From positions 1 through 7,834 of the forward strand of contig CAMLKW010000205.1 in NCBI GenBank assembly GCA_946480605.1: a stretch of DNA of 7,834 nt, in the 5' to 3' direction. The DNA is from an uncultured Roseateles sp. (GTDB lineage Bacteria > Pseudomonadota > Gammaproteobacteria > Burkholderiales > Burkholderiaceae). The translations under genes were made by a program, and so were the position numbers. Positions 1 through 6,368 of the stretch are shown here, piece by piece (position 1 is the first letter of the stretch; every line of letters starts with the position of its first letter). Under the pieces are notes generated by a model. The model ran no database searches, was not told where the DNA came from, and was given only the letters and a program-made list of their open reading frames with translations.

Positions 1-417
1 GCCCCACTGGTTGGCCGCGGCCTGGATCAGCAGCGCCCGCGCCAGCGCGCCGCCCTTGCGCACGTACTCATGCGAGTCGCGTATGCCGCGGCTGCCGCCA
101 GTACTCATGCTGCCCCAGGCGCGCTTGCGCGCGAGGTTCTGGCCCGGCGTGGGGTATTCGGTCTTCACCCGGGCCCAGTCGCACTCCAGCTCCTCGGCCA
201 CCAGTTGCGCCAGACCGGTCAGCGTACCCTGGCCCATCTCGGACCGCGCGATGCGGATGACGGTGGTCTCGTCCGGCAGCACCTGCACCCAGACGTTCAG
301 CTCAGGCGTGGCGGTGTCGGACTGCGCGAGCCCGGGCACATGGAAGCCCACCATCAGCCCGCCGGCGACGGCCGACGTGGCATGAAGAAAGCCCCGGCGG
401 GACAGCACGGCGCTCAT
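1..417 (-). CDS. Molybdopterin-binding subunit of an isoquinoline 1-oxidoreductase/aldehyde-oxidase type molybdenum hydroxylase, N-terminal part (cut by window edge)
   Basis: Only the first 139 codons are present. This large subunit would carry the molybdenum cofactor and hydroxylate N-heterocycles or oxidise aldehydes, passing electrons to the 2Fe-2S subunit encoded just upstream. The start ATG at 417-415 overlaps that gene's TGA as ATGA, which implies translational coupling and fixes the start. Residues 6-11 read SRRGFL, a twin-arginine (Tat) motif, followed by a hydrophobic, Gly/Ala-rich stretch to about residue 30, so the folded enzyme is expected to be exported to the periplasm. After that come segments typical of IorB-type subunits: a V-W-V-x-V-x-x-D strand, SEMGQGT near residue 62, an AEELECDW segment, and a TGGSRG segment. 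This family commonly has a protein of about 700 or more residues, so most of it lies outside the window. Substrate cannot be told from this fragment. Confidence 0.9.
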   Translation of the reverse strand, partial: MSAVLSRRGFLHATSAVAGGLMVGFHVPGLAQSDTATPELNVWVQVLPDETTVIRIARSEMGQGTLTGLAQLVAEELECDWARVKTEYPTPGQNLARKRAWGSMSTGGSRGIRDSHEYVRKGGALARALLIQAAANQWG

Positions 418-908
418 CGCTGGCCTCCCTCGATGACGATGGGGATCTGCTTGCGCTGCACCTGGCCGGCGGCCAAGTGGATGGCGGCGCGCACGCGGTT
501 GTAGGTGCCGCAACGGCAGATGTTGGTCACGGCGGCATCGATGTCGGCGTCGGTCGGCTTGGGCTTGGCCTTCAGCAGCGCCGCGGCGGCCATCAGCATG
601 CCGCTCTGGCAGAAGCCGCACTGCGGCACGTCCAGCGCGTCCCAGGCCTTCTGCAGCGGGTTCGAGGCGTTGGGCGACAGGCCTTCGATGGTGGTGATCT
701 TCTGCGCCGGCGTCAGCGCCGAGGCCGGCATCACGCAGCTGCGCATCGGCGCACCGTCGACATGCACCGTGCAGGCGCCACACTGCGCGACGCCGCAGCC
801 GTACTTGGTGCCCGTGAGGCTCAGCTGCTCGCGCAGCACCCACAGCAGCGGCGTGTCGGCTTCCGCCTCGTACTGCATCCGCTTGCCATTGACCGTCAAT
901 TCCGCCAT
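414..908 (-). CDS. 2Fe-2S subunit of an isoquinoline 1-oxidoreductase-type molybdenum hydroxylase
   Basis: 164-residue small subunit that carries two [2Fe-2S] clusters and relays electrons from the molybdenum site to an acceptor, probably a membrane cytochrome in this two-subunit type. The N-terminal plant-ferredoxin-like domain has Cys38, Cys43, Cys46 and Cys58 (motif [11 protein letters not shown]). The C-terminal helical domain has Cys97, Cys100, Cys131 and Cys133 (motifs CGFCQSGM and CRCGTYNR). All eight cluster ligands are present and the length is normal for the family. There is no signal peptide; in this family the small subunit is thought to be co-exported with its Tat-bearing partner. 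Start ATG 908-906 has GGGAG (917-921 on the opposite strand) eight bases upstream. The stop overlaps the next gene's start by four bases. No FAD subunit is visible next to it, which favours the IorAB class over xanthine dehydrogenase. Confidence 0.95.
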   Translation of the reverse strand: MAELTVNGKRMQYEAEADTPLLWVLREQLSLTGTKYGCGVAQCGACTVHVDGAPMRSCVMPASALTPAQKITTIEGLSPNASNPLQKAWDALDVPQCGFCQSGMLMAAAALLKAKPKPTDADIDAAVTNICRCGTYNRVRAAIHLAAGQVQRKQIPIVIEGGQR

Positions 909-926
909 GCCTGCTGCTCCCGTCCT

Positions 927-938
927 GCCAACGTTGGC
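927..938. promoter_or_regulatory. Perfect 12-base palindrome upstream of the molybdenum hydroxylase genes
   Basis: GCCAACGTTGGC reads identically on both strands and lies 18 bases before the start codon of the 2Fe-2S subunit, in a 63-base gap (909-971). Flanking bases 924-925 and 940-941 extend the symmetry around one G-U mismatch. There is no loop and no T-run, so it is not a terminator. A protein-binding site (operator) is the more likely reading. No convincing -35/-10 pair is visible in the gap. Confidence 0.4.
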
Positions 939-971
939 GGGGGCGAGCCTAGCAGCGTCTTCGCGGTGCTG

Positions 972-1268
972 TCACGCCGAAGGTTGCCGCCAGCCGCGCG
1001 TCCTCATGCACTGCCTCAGCGCCACCTGGGCCTCGGCCGCCACGCGCATGCGCTCGTTCTCGGCCGAGGCGGTGCAGGCCGGCCCCGAGATGCAGCTGCG
1101 CCCGGCGCTCTGGTTGCTCAGTTGGTTGAGCCGGCCCACGCGCTCCGCATCCTTCTCGCAGGCCGCCGTGTCGGCCTGCAGATCGGCCCCGGGGTTCTGC
1201 GGGTTGACCCAGCGGGGCGACGCGCAGGCGCTCAAGGCGACACAGATCAGCAGCGATGGAAGTTTCAT
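972..1268 (-). CDS. Small cysteine-containing lipoprotein, function unknown
   Basis: 98-residue protein that I do not recognise as a named family. Residues 1-15 (MKLPSLLICVALSAC) form a lipoprotein signal peptide ending in the lipobox L-S-A-C with Cys15 as the lipidated residue, so it should be anchored to a membrane facing the periplasm. The mature part has four cysteines (37, 59, 65, 87), enough for two disulfides, and is otherwise polar and probably helical (residues 30-50 and 66-92). The ATG at 1268 is chosen because the signal peptide begins there and an AGGA lies eight bases upstream. A longer reading from 1310 would add 14 residues before the signal peptide. The AGGA overlaps the TAG stop of the phytase gene, and only ten bases separate the two genes, so it is very probably co-transcribed with the phytase and receptor and may assist them. 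That role is inferred from position only. Confidence 0.8.
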   Translation of the reverse strand: MKLPSLLICVALSACASPRWVNPQNPGADLQADTAACEKDAERVGRLNQLSNQSAGRSCISGPACTASAENERMRVAAEAQVALRQCMRTRGWRQPSA

Positions 1269-1278
1269 GCCGGGCATC

Positions 1279-2847
1279 CTAGCGCCGCGACTGCACCGCC
1301 TTTTCCACATCGCTCCACGGCACCAGCTTGAAGTTCTGCGGTCCCTGCGGCAGACGCTTGTGGCCGTCCTGCACGACCAGCAGGCCGTCCTTGTACGGGC
1401 CGCCCAGGTTGGCCGGCGTCAGGTCCAGGCCATCGGTCTCGGACACGGCGTCGATGCCCAGCGCCGCGTTCGTGCCGATGGCGAAGGTGCCGCGCTGCGC
1501 GAACGGTGGCCTGATGTCGTAAACCGCGTAGGAGTCGCTGCCCTGCGAAGACACGACCAGCCAGCCGCGGCCCGGGTGGATGGCCAGGCCTTCGACGTCG
1601 GGCGTCAGGCCGGGGCCGGCCGTGATGACGAGCTCCGGCCTGCTGCCCGCCGTGGCCAGGTCCAGGCGCCAGACGCCACGCTTCTCCTCGCCGACGAACA
1701 AGGCCTGGTTCGCCTCGTCGACGACGCAGCCTTCAGGCTGGCTGTCCAGGCGGAACTCGCCGACCGGCTCGACGCTCCAGGTCTTTCCGGCCAGCTTGAG
1801 CCGCAGCCGCTGCACGCGGCCGTCCTTGTCGTTGGGGAAGACGTCCAGCCCACCCTGGGCATTGCGGCCCACGCAGATGCCGTAGATGTCGTCCAGCGTC
1901 GTCTTCAGCCGCGCCAGTTCGCCGACCTTGCCGGCCGGCGAGATGCCGAACAGCACCAGCCCAGCCTCGTCGCGCTGCGTGGCGACCGCCAGGTCCAGCT
2001 TGCGGCCGCCGTAGGCCAGGCCCTGGCGCAGGTCCACGTTGTTGATGCGGCCCACGGGCAGGAACTGGCGCTCGCGGCCGTCCAGCGAGTAGACGGCCAG
2101 GCCGCGCTTCTTGTCGGTGGCGAGGATGAGGCTCTGCAGGCCGCGCGCGGGATGCACCCAGATGGCGGGGTCGTCGGCCGCGTCGCCCACCTCGCGCATG
2201 GACTGCGTCTGGCCGGTGGGCAGCACCACCGGGTGCCGCGCCGGCGGTGCCGCCGCCGGATGCTGGGCCAGCCATGCATCCAGCTTCGCATTGAGCTCCT
2301 TCTCGCCAGACTCGGCATCGGCGACCAGCAGGCGCCGGCCGGGCCGCTCGGCATTGGCCGACAAGGCCCACAGGCCCACGCCGGGTTCGGCGACGTAGAG
2401 CTGCGCCTCGGCATCGCGCACGTGGCAGGCGCTGGGCTCCGGCGGCGTGGCCAGGCGCTGCACCGGCAGCGCGCGCTGGCCGTGGATCAGCCATTGCTCC
2501 GACAGGCCTTCGTTGCCCAGCAGGAACAGCTGCAGCAGGCCTTGCGCGTCGCGGTGCAGGCACAGCTGCTCCACCTCCAGCGCCGGCGCCGGCCAGGCGG
2601 CCTGGCGCTTCAACTGGCCGGCCTCGGCGCGCCACAGCTGGATCTGGCCGCTGTCGGCATCCTGCAGCACGGCGGAGCTGCCGTCGTCGCTGCGCTGGTC
2701 CATGTGCTTGGCGCGCACCGCATGGCGGGCCAGCGTGCGGCCGTCGTCGGCCTGCAGCTCCAGCGCGGTCTTGGCCAGCACGAAGCGATCGGCCTGCACA
2801 CCACCGGCGCAAGCGGCGAGGGCCAGGGTCAACAACAGGCGGCGCAT
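1279..2847 (-). CDS. Beta-propeller phytase (3-phytase) with a degenerate N-terminal half propeller
   Basis: 522-residue exported enzyme that should release phosphate from phytate (inositol hexakisphosphate), using calcium, outside the cytoplasm. The C-terminal domain (about 220-520) has the hallmarks of beta-propeller phytases in order: DDPAIW (225-230), NNVDLR (269-274), the NDKDGR segment near 340, QPEG (370-373), EE (387-388), DVEGL (417-421), SSQGSDSYAVY (433-443), ETDGLD (470-475) and VQDG (492-495). The Bacillus enzyme is only the single propeller of about 350 residues. Here residues 20-200 are an extra, diverged copy: 92-162 aligns by eye with 321-395 but lacks the acidic residues. 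The signal sequence MRRLLLTLALAAC may be a lipobox (LAAC, Cys13) or a type I signal cut after VQA (18-20). ATG 2847 overlaps the receptor stop as TGATG, with GGAG nine bases upstream. A GTG at 2862 is a less likely start. Confidence 0.93.
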   Translation of the reverse strand: MRRLLLTLALAACAGGVQADRFVLAKTALELQADDGRTLARHAVRAKHMDQRSDDGSSAVLQDADSGQIQLWRAEAGQLKRQAAWPAPALEVEQLCLHRDAQGLLQLFLLGNEGLSEQWLIHGQRALPVQRLATPPEPSACHVRDAEAQLYVAEPGVGLWALSANAERPGRRLLVADAESGEKELNAKLDAWLAQHPAAAPPARHPVVLPTGQTQSMREVGDAADDPAIWVHPARGLQSLILATDKKRGLAVYSLDGRERQFLPVGRINNVDLRQGLAYGGRKLDLAVATQRDEAGLVLFGISPAGKVGELARLKTTLDDIYGICVGRNAQGGLDVFPNDKDGRVQRLRLKLAGKTWSVEPVGEFRLDSQPEGCVVDEANQALFVGEEKRGVWRLDLATAGSRPELVITAGPGLTPDVEGLAIHPGRGWLVVSSQGSDSYAVYDIRPPFAQRGTFAIGTNAALGIDAVSETDGLDLTPANLGGPYKDGLLVVQDGHKRLPQGPQNFKLVPWSDVEKAVQSRR

Positions 2848-5306
2848 CAGAACAGGCTCCACTTCAAGCCCAGCTTGAAGCTGCGGCCATAACGCTCGTA
2901 CTGCGCATTCTGAGCCGGGCTGGCCTGGTAGACGTAGTAGGCCTGGTTGCTCAGGTTGGCGGCTTCGAAGCTGACTTCCAGCTGCTTGCTGACCGCGTAC
3001 TTCAGCGAGAAGTCCAGTCGCTTCTGGCCGTCCACACGCAAGTCCTTGGCCGCGTCGAACACGTCACCCACCTCCAGCAGGTAGGACGACTGCTGGTTCA
3101 GCGCCAGCCGCGTGGACAGCCCTTGCCCCTCCCAGCCCAGGCTGAGGTTGAAGCTGCGGTCCGACTGGCTGGGCAGGCTGATCTCGCGGCCCTTCCACAC
3201 GCCGCCGTCGTAGCCGCCCACACGCGCCCTGGAGCGCACGAAGCTGGCGTTGGCGGAGACTATGAGTCCGTTGAACGGTGCCGGCAGGCTGCGCAACGCC
3301 TGCGCATAGGCCAGCTCCACGCCATGCAACTTGGCGCTGTCGCCATTGGCGAAGGTGTTGACCTGGCCGAAGTCCTCCCAGCCCGGCGCACCGGCCAGGT
3401 CGGTCTGGAACACGAAGTCGCGGATGCGCTTCGTGAAGACGAAGGCCGACAGCGTGCCGTCGCGGCCCAAGCCCTGCTCGACGCCGAAGTCCAGGTTGCG
3501 CGAGCGCAGCGGCTTCAGGTTGGGGTTGCCCAGCTCGGCCTCGTCGCCGTCCACCACCATGCCGGGCGACAGCTGCTCGAAGCTGGGCCGCACCAGCGAG
3601 TTCGTCAGCGCGGCGCGCAGCAGCAGCTGGCCGCCCAGGTCTTGCCTCAGCAGCAGCGCCGGCAGCCAATGCGTGCTGCGCGTGTCCACGCTGACCGGCT
3701 GCACGTCGCCGTCCACCAGGCCGTTGCCGCGTGCCTTGAAGCTGATGCGCTCCATGCGCAGGCCGCCCAGCAGCTGGAAGCCGCCGCGCTCCCACGTCGC
3801 CTGCGCATAGGCCGCGTCGACGTTCTCCTTGATGTCGAAGTCGGCGACCAGCGAGTCCTCCTCGTCGCGCCCGCCGGCCAGGTTGACGCCGCGCCACAGC
3901 GCGCGCAGCTTGCCCGCGTCGGCCGCGGGGCCGAAGCTGCCGCCCCAGGGATAGCTGACGTTGCCGCCGCCGGCCACGTCGGCCAGGCTGAGCTCGCCCA
4001 GCACGTCGCTGTCCAGCTTGTAGGTCTCCTGCTGGCTGTCCTTGTGGCGGCGCGTGGCCTTGGCACCGGTCTTGAACTCCAGGCTGTCGCCACCCGCCAG
4101 CGCGAACTCGCGCTTCAGGTCCAGCTTCAGGTGACGCACGCGGTCGCGGGCGCGGCTGTCCTCCACCTCCACCTCGTCCAGCTCGTAGGCCGCCGCCTGG
4201 CGCAGCGCGGCCGGGCCTTGAAGCAGCGGACGGCGGCTGTCGGTGAAGCCCAACCCGGAAAATTCGGCTTCAAACTTGGCACCCGCCAGGCCCTCGGGCG
4301 TGCGCTCCTCGGCTCGGCCCATGCCGGCCTCGGCGCCGAGCTGCCAGTCGGCCACGTCCAGGCTGCCGCCCAGTGCCAGCGACGCGGTGCGCGCCGTCTC
4401 CTTGCGCGCCTTCAGGCTGCGCACGGCGGTGCCGTCGCCCAGTTCGCCGAGGGCCTGTGCCTCCTCGAACTCGACGGCCAGCGCCTGGCGCTGCTCGTCA
4501 TCGGTGAAGCGGCTCGCGAAGCCGCGCAGGTAGAGCTGCTGGCCGGGCGCAGGGCGCCAGTCCAGGCTCATCGCCGCACCGGTGCGCGAGCGCAGGATGG
4601 TGTAGCGGCGCAGCTCCAGCTCCTCCAGCTTGCCATCCTCGTCCCAGGCGCCGCCGGTCTCGACGTTGTCGCTGGCGAAGCGGCGCTCGTCGCGCGACAC
4701 GGCCAGCGCCACGCCCAGCTTGCCGCCGGCGAAGCGGTCCGCGTAGGTCGCACCCAGGCGCGGCTTCGTGGCACCCAGGTTGGCGTCGTGGTTGGCGCCC
4801 AGGTCGATGCTGAGCAGCCGGCCCTTCACGTCGAAGGCCGTCAGCGTGTTGACGCCCACGCTGCCGCCCAGGCTGCTGGCGTCCATGTCGGGCGTCAGCG
4901 TCTTGTGCACTTCCAGCGAGCGGATCAGCCCGGCCGGCACCACGTCCAGCCCCGGCGCACGGCGGCCGGCCTCGGAGGCGGGCACGGTGGCGCCGTTGAT
5001 GCTGATGGTGTTGTAGTCGGAGCCCAGGCCGCGCACGCGCACGAAGCGGCCCTCGCCCTGGTCGCGCTCCAGCGTCACGCCCGGCAGCCGGGCCAGCGCC
5101 TCGGCGGCGTTGTCGTCGGGCAGCTGGCCGATGCCGTCGGCATGAACGACGCTGAGCACGCCCTGTGCGGCACGCTGCTTGTCCAGCGCCGACTGCAGGC
5201 TGGCGCGCTGGCCGGTGACGACGATGGTGTCCAGTTGCTGGGTCTGCGCGTGGGCGGCGAACGCCAGGCCCAGGGACAGGGCCAGCGGGAGTTTCTTGTA
5301 GTGCAT
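2847..5306 (-). CDS. TonB-dependent outer-membrane receptor (Xanthomonas/Caulobacter type)
   Basis: 819-residue outer-membrane transporter that would take a substrate into the periplasm using proton-motive force through TonB-ExbB-ExbD. Residues 1-20 are a signal peptide ending AHA. A TonB box follows at 26-32 (DTIVVTG). The plug domain spans about 35-160, with the family segments LPDDNAAEALARLPGV (62-77), VRGLGSDYNTISING (91-105) and SSLGGSVGVNT (144-154). The rest is a 22-strand beta-barrel in this family, ending in aromatic WSLF, the usual C-terminal signature for outer-membrane insertion. ATG 5306 is chosen because the signal peptide starts there. The frame is open to 5402, but those 32 residues do not look like signal peptide. 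No Shine-Dalgarno precedes the ATG; the leader is C-rich. Being the first gene before a phytase, it probably imports phytate or lower inositol phosphates. Substrate is inferred, as this family also covers sugar oligomer receptors. Confidence 0.95.
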   Translation of the reverse strand: MHYKKLPLALSLGLAFAAHAQTQQLDTIVVTGQRASLQSALDKQRAAQGVLSVVHADGIGQLPDDNAAEALARLPGVTLERDQGEGRFVRVRGLGSDYNTISINGATVPASEAGRRAPGLDVVPAGLIRSLEVHKTLTPDMDASSLGGSVGVNTLTAFDVKGRLLSIDLGANHDANLGATKPRLGATYADRFAGGKLGVALAVSRDERRFASDNVETGGAWDEDGKLEELELRRYTILRSRTGAAMSLDWRPAPGQQLYLRGFASRFTDDEQRQALAVEFEEAQALGELGDGTAVRSLKARKETARTASLALGGSLDVADWQLGAEAGMGRAEERTPEGLAGAKFEAEFSGLGFTDSRRPLLQGPAALRQAAAYELDEVEVEDSRARDRVRHLKLDLKREFALAGGDSLEFKTGAKATRRHKDSQQETYKLDSDVLGELSLADVAGGGNVSYPWGGSFGPAADAGKLRALWRGVNLAGGRDEEDSLVADFDIKENVDAAYAQATWERGGFQLLGGLRMERISFKARGNGLVDGDVQPVSVDTRSTHWLPALLLRQDLGGQLLLRAALTNSLVRPSFEQLSPGMVVDGDEAELGNPNLKPLRSRNLDFGVEQGLGRDGTLSAFVFTKRIRDFVFQTDLAGAPGWEDFGQVNTFANGDSAKLHGVELAYAQALRSLPAPFNGLIVSANASFVRSRARVGGYDGGVWKGREISLPSQSDRSFNLSLGWEGQGLSTRLALNQQSSYLLEVGDVFDAAKDLRVDGQKRLDFSLKYAVSKQLEVSFEAANLSNQAYYVYQASPAQNAQYERYGRSFKLGLKWSLF

Positions 5307-5326
5307 GACGGGGGCCGGAGTAGGAG

Positions 5327-5351
5327 TGGCCGCGATGCTCGCGAGCGGCCA
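5327..5351 (-). promoter_or_regulatory. Hairpin in the 5' leader of the receptor gene
   Basis: Seven-base arms TGGCCGC (5327-5333) and GCGGCCA (5345-5351) pair perfectly around an 11-base loop. The 3' edge of the hairpin on the minus strand lies 20 bases before the receptor ATG. If transcription starts upstream of 5351 this would be a stable stem in the mRNA leader. It could affect translation or mRNA stability; alternatively it is a DNA-level site. Confidence 0.4.
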
Positions 5352-5358
5352 TGGCGCC

Positions 5359-5382
5359 CGTTTGAAACCAGCGTCACAAACG
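5359..5382. promoter_or_regulatory. Interrupted dyad, candidate operator
   Basis: CGTTTG (5359-5364) and CAAACG (5377-5382) are perfect inverted six-base arms around a 12-base centre. Nested inside, TGAAACCAGCGTCA (5363-5376) has TGA/TCA ends, giving a weak 14-base pseudo-palindrome offset by one base. It lies 53-76 bases upstream of the receptor ATG and 87 or more bases upstream of the plus-strand gene, a suitable place for a regulator controlling both. The binding protein is not shown by the sequence; the neighbouring AraC-family protein is one candidate. Confidence 0.4.
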
Positions 5383-5459
5383 CCCAACGGCGCAGCGAAC
5401 ACGCCACGCGTGAGCCGTTGCGACTCCCCCGCCGCCGCTTCGCCACGCTGTCACACGCC
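5373..5459 (+). repeat. Two copies of a GTCACA..CGCC element
   Basis: GTCACAAACGCC at 5373-5384 recurs as GTCACACGCC at 5450-5459, the second copy lacking two A residues. Same-orientation half-sites are the usual pattern for AraC-family regulators, and one lies on each side of the spacer, near each divergent gene. The spacing is 77 bases and the copies are short, so chance is not excluded. Confidence 0.25.
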
Positions 5460-5468
5460 GTTCATACG

Positions 5469-6368
5469 ATGACCACCATGCCTCGCCTGACCCTGCAATC
5501 CGCCCTCGCCGACCGGCCCGTGAACCTGCTGGCGCGGGAGCTGTTCTACCCGCTGCTGGCCCTGGCGCTGGCCCTGCTGCTGCTGGCCTTCGCCACGCTG
5601 GGCACGCCAAAGCCGCTGGCCGAGTGGCACTGGACGGACGTTCTCAGCGAAGGCGGCATGTCCGTCATGGTCGGCGTGTGGCTGGTCTACGTGCGCGGCA
5701 GCCGCCCCGCCGGCCGTGTGACGAGCTGGCTGGTGCTGGGCCTGGCGGCCATGCTGGTCGGCGAATGGGTGGACGCGCTGGACGAGATCTGGCGCCTGCC
5801 CAAGGCCATGCTGTGGGACAACGCGCTGGAGGCGCTGACGCCGCTGGGCATGGCGCTGCTGACCGTGGGCCTGCACCACTGGCGCCAGGAGCAGCGCGTG
5901 CTGAGCCGCCAGCTGGCGCAGCGCGAGCGCTTCTTCCGCGACCACCGCGCGGTGGACCGTGTCACGCAACTGGCCGATGCCGGCTACATGGCGCAGCAGA
6001 TCCGGCTGGAGCGCGGCCTGGGCCGCACCGGCTGCGTCGCGATGCTGAGGCTGGACGGCTTCGACGGCTTCGTGCGCGCGCACGGCATCCAGGCCGCCGA
6101 CCGCGCGCTGGAAGCCGCCGGCCTGACGCTGATGCTGAACCTGCGCGAAGGCGACCTGCTGTGCCGCTACGCCGGCGACCGCTTCGTCGTGCTGCTGCCC
6201 GGCTGCGGTGTGGCCGAGGGCGAACGCCTCGTCGCCGAGCTGCAGGCTGCATTGGCGGCGCTGAACCTGCGGCCGGGCACGCGGCTGCCGGTGCAAACCG
6301 CGCTGCGCACCACCACCGGCACGCAGCCACCCGAGCAGTTGCTGCTGGACCTGCTGCAGCAGCGATGA
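5469..6368 (+). CDS. Four-helix membrane protein with a degenerate GGDEF domain, probable cyclic di-GMP receptor
   Basis: 299-residue inner-membrane protein. Hydrophobic segments at about 26-44, 63-76, 84-103 and 120-137 suggest four membrane helices, then a short charged linker (138-160) leads to a cytoplasmic GGDEF-type domain (about 160-299). Active diguanylate cyclases make cyclic di-GMP from two GTP. Here the signature is A235-G-D-R-F239 instead of GGDEF. The first metal-binding Asp of the usual DLDxFK motif is Arg194 (segment LRLDGF), and the following N-D pair is replaced by V-R. Activity is therefore unlikely. However, R226-E-G-D229 lies exactly five residues before the signature, the position of the product-binding RxxD inhibitory site. 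ATG 5469 is chosen over ATG 5478 only because it is first; neither has a clear ribosome binding site. It overlaps the AraC gene as ATGA and is divergent from the receptor-phytase operon. Confidence 0.85.
   Translation: MTTMPRLTLQSALADRPVNLLARELFYPLLALALALLLLAFATLGTPKPLAEWHWTDVLSEGGMSVMVGVWLVYVRGSRPAGRVTSWLVLGLAAMLVGEWVDALDEIWRLPKAMLWDNALEALTPLGMALLTVGLHHWRQEQRVLSRQLAQRERFFRDHRAVDRVTQLADAGYMAQQIRLERGLGRTGCVAMLRLDGFDGFVRAHGIQAADRALEAAGLTLMLNLREGDLLCRYAGDRFVVLLPGCGVAEGERLVAELQAALAALNLRPGTRLPVQTALRTTTGTQPPEQLLLDLLQQR

Larger units (their letters stand above)
5307..5468. promoter_or_regulatory. Divergent intergenic control region
   Basis: The 162 bases between the receptor (minus) and the GGDEF-like gene (plus) must hold the promoters of both units. 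No strong -35/-10 pair is visible. TTGTGA on the minus strand (5380-5375) and TACGAT on the plus strand (5465-5470) are weak partial matches without partners at proper spacing. The region contains the dyad, hairpin and repeated element listed separately. Neither gene has a clear Shine-Dalgarno sequence. Confidence 0.6.

Noticed and set aside
505..2892. A 795-codon plus-strand open frame opposite the phytase, lipoprotein and 2Fe-2S genes
   Set aside because: It runs antisense across three well-supported genes and their gaps, has biased composition and no family resemblance.
5405..5412. CACGCGTG palindrome in the divergent spacer
   Set aside because: Eight-base GC-rich palindromes are common by chance at this composition, and nothing else supports a site here.
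6351..6362. CTGCTGCAGCAG palindrome just before the AraC start
   Set aside because: It encodes Leu-Leu-Gln-Gln at the end of the GGDEF-like protein and arises readily from preferred codons. No T-run follows and the genes are coupled here.
3123..6368. A 1081-codon plus-strand open frame, of which 3123-5468 lies opposite the receptor gene
   Set aside because: Only the part from 5469 looks like protein. The rest is Ala/Gln/Arg/His-rich antisense of a GC-rich receptor gene, with no recognisable domain. Long antisense frames are expected at this GC content.
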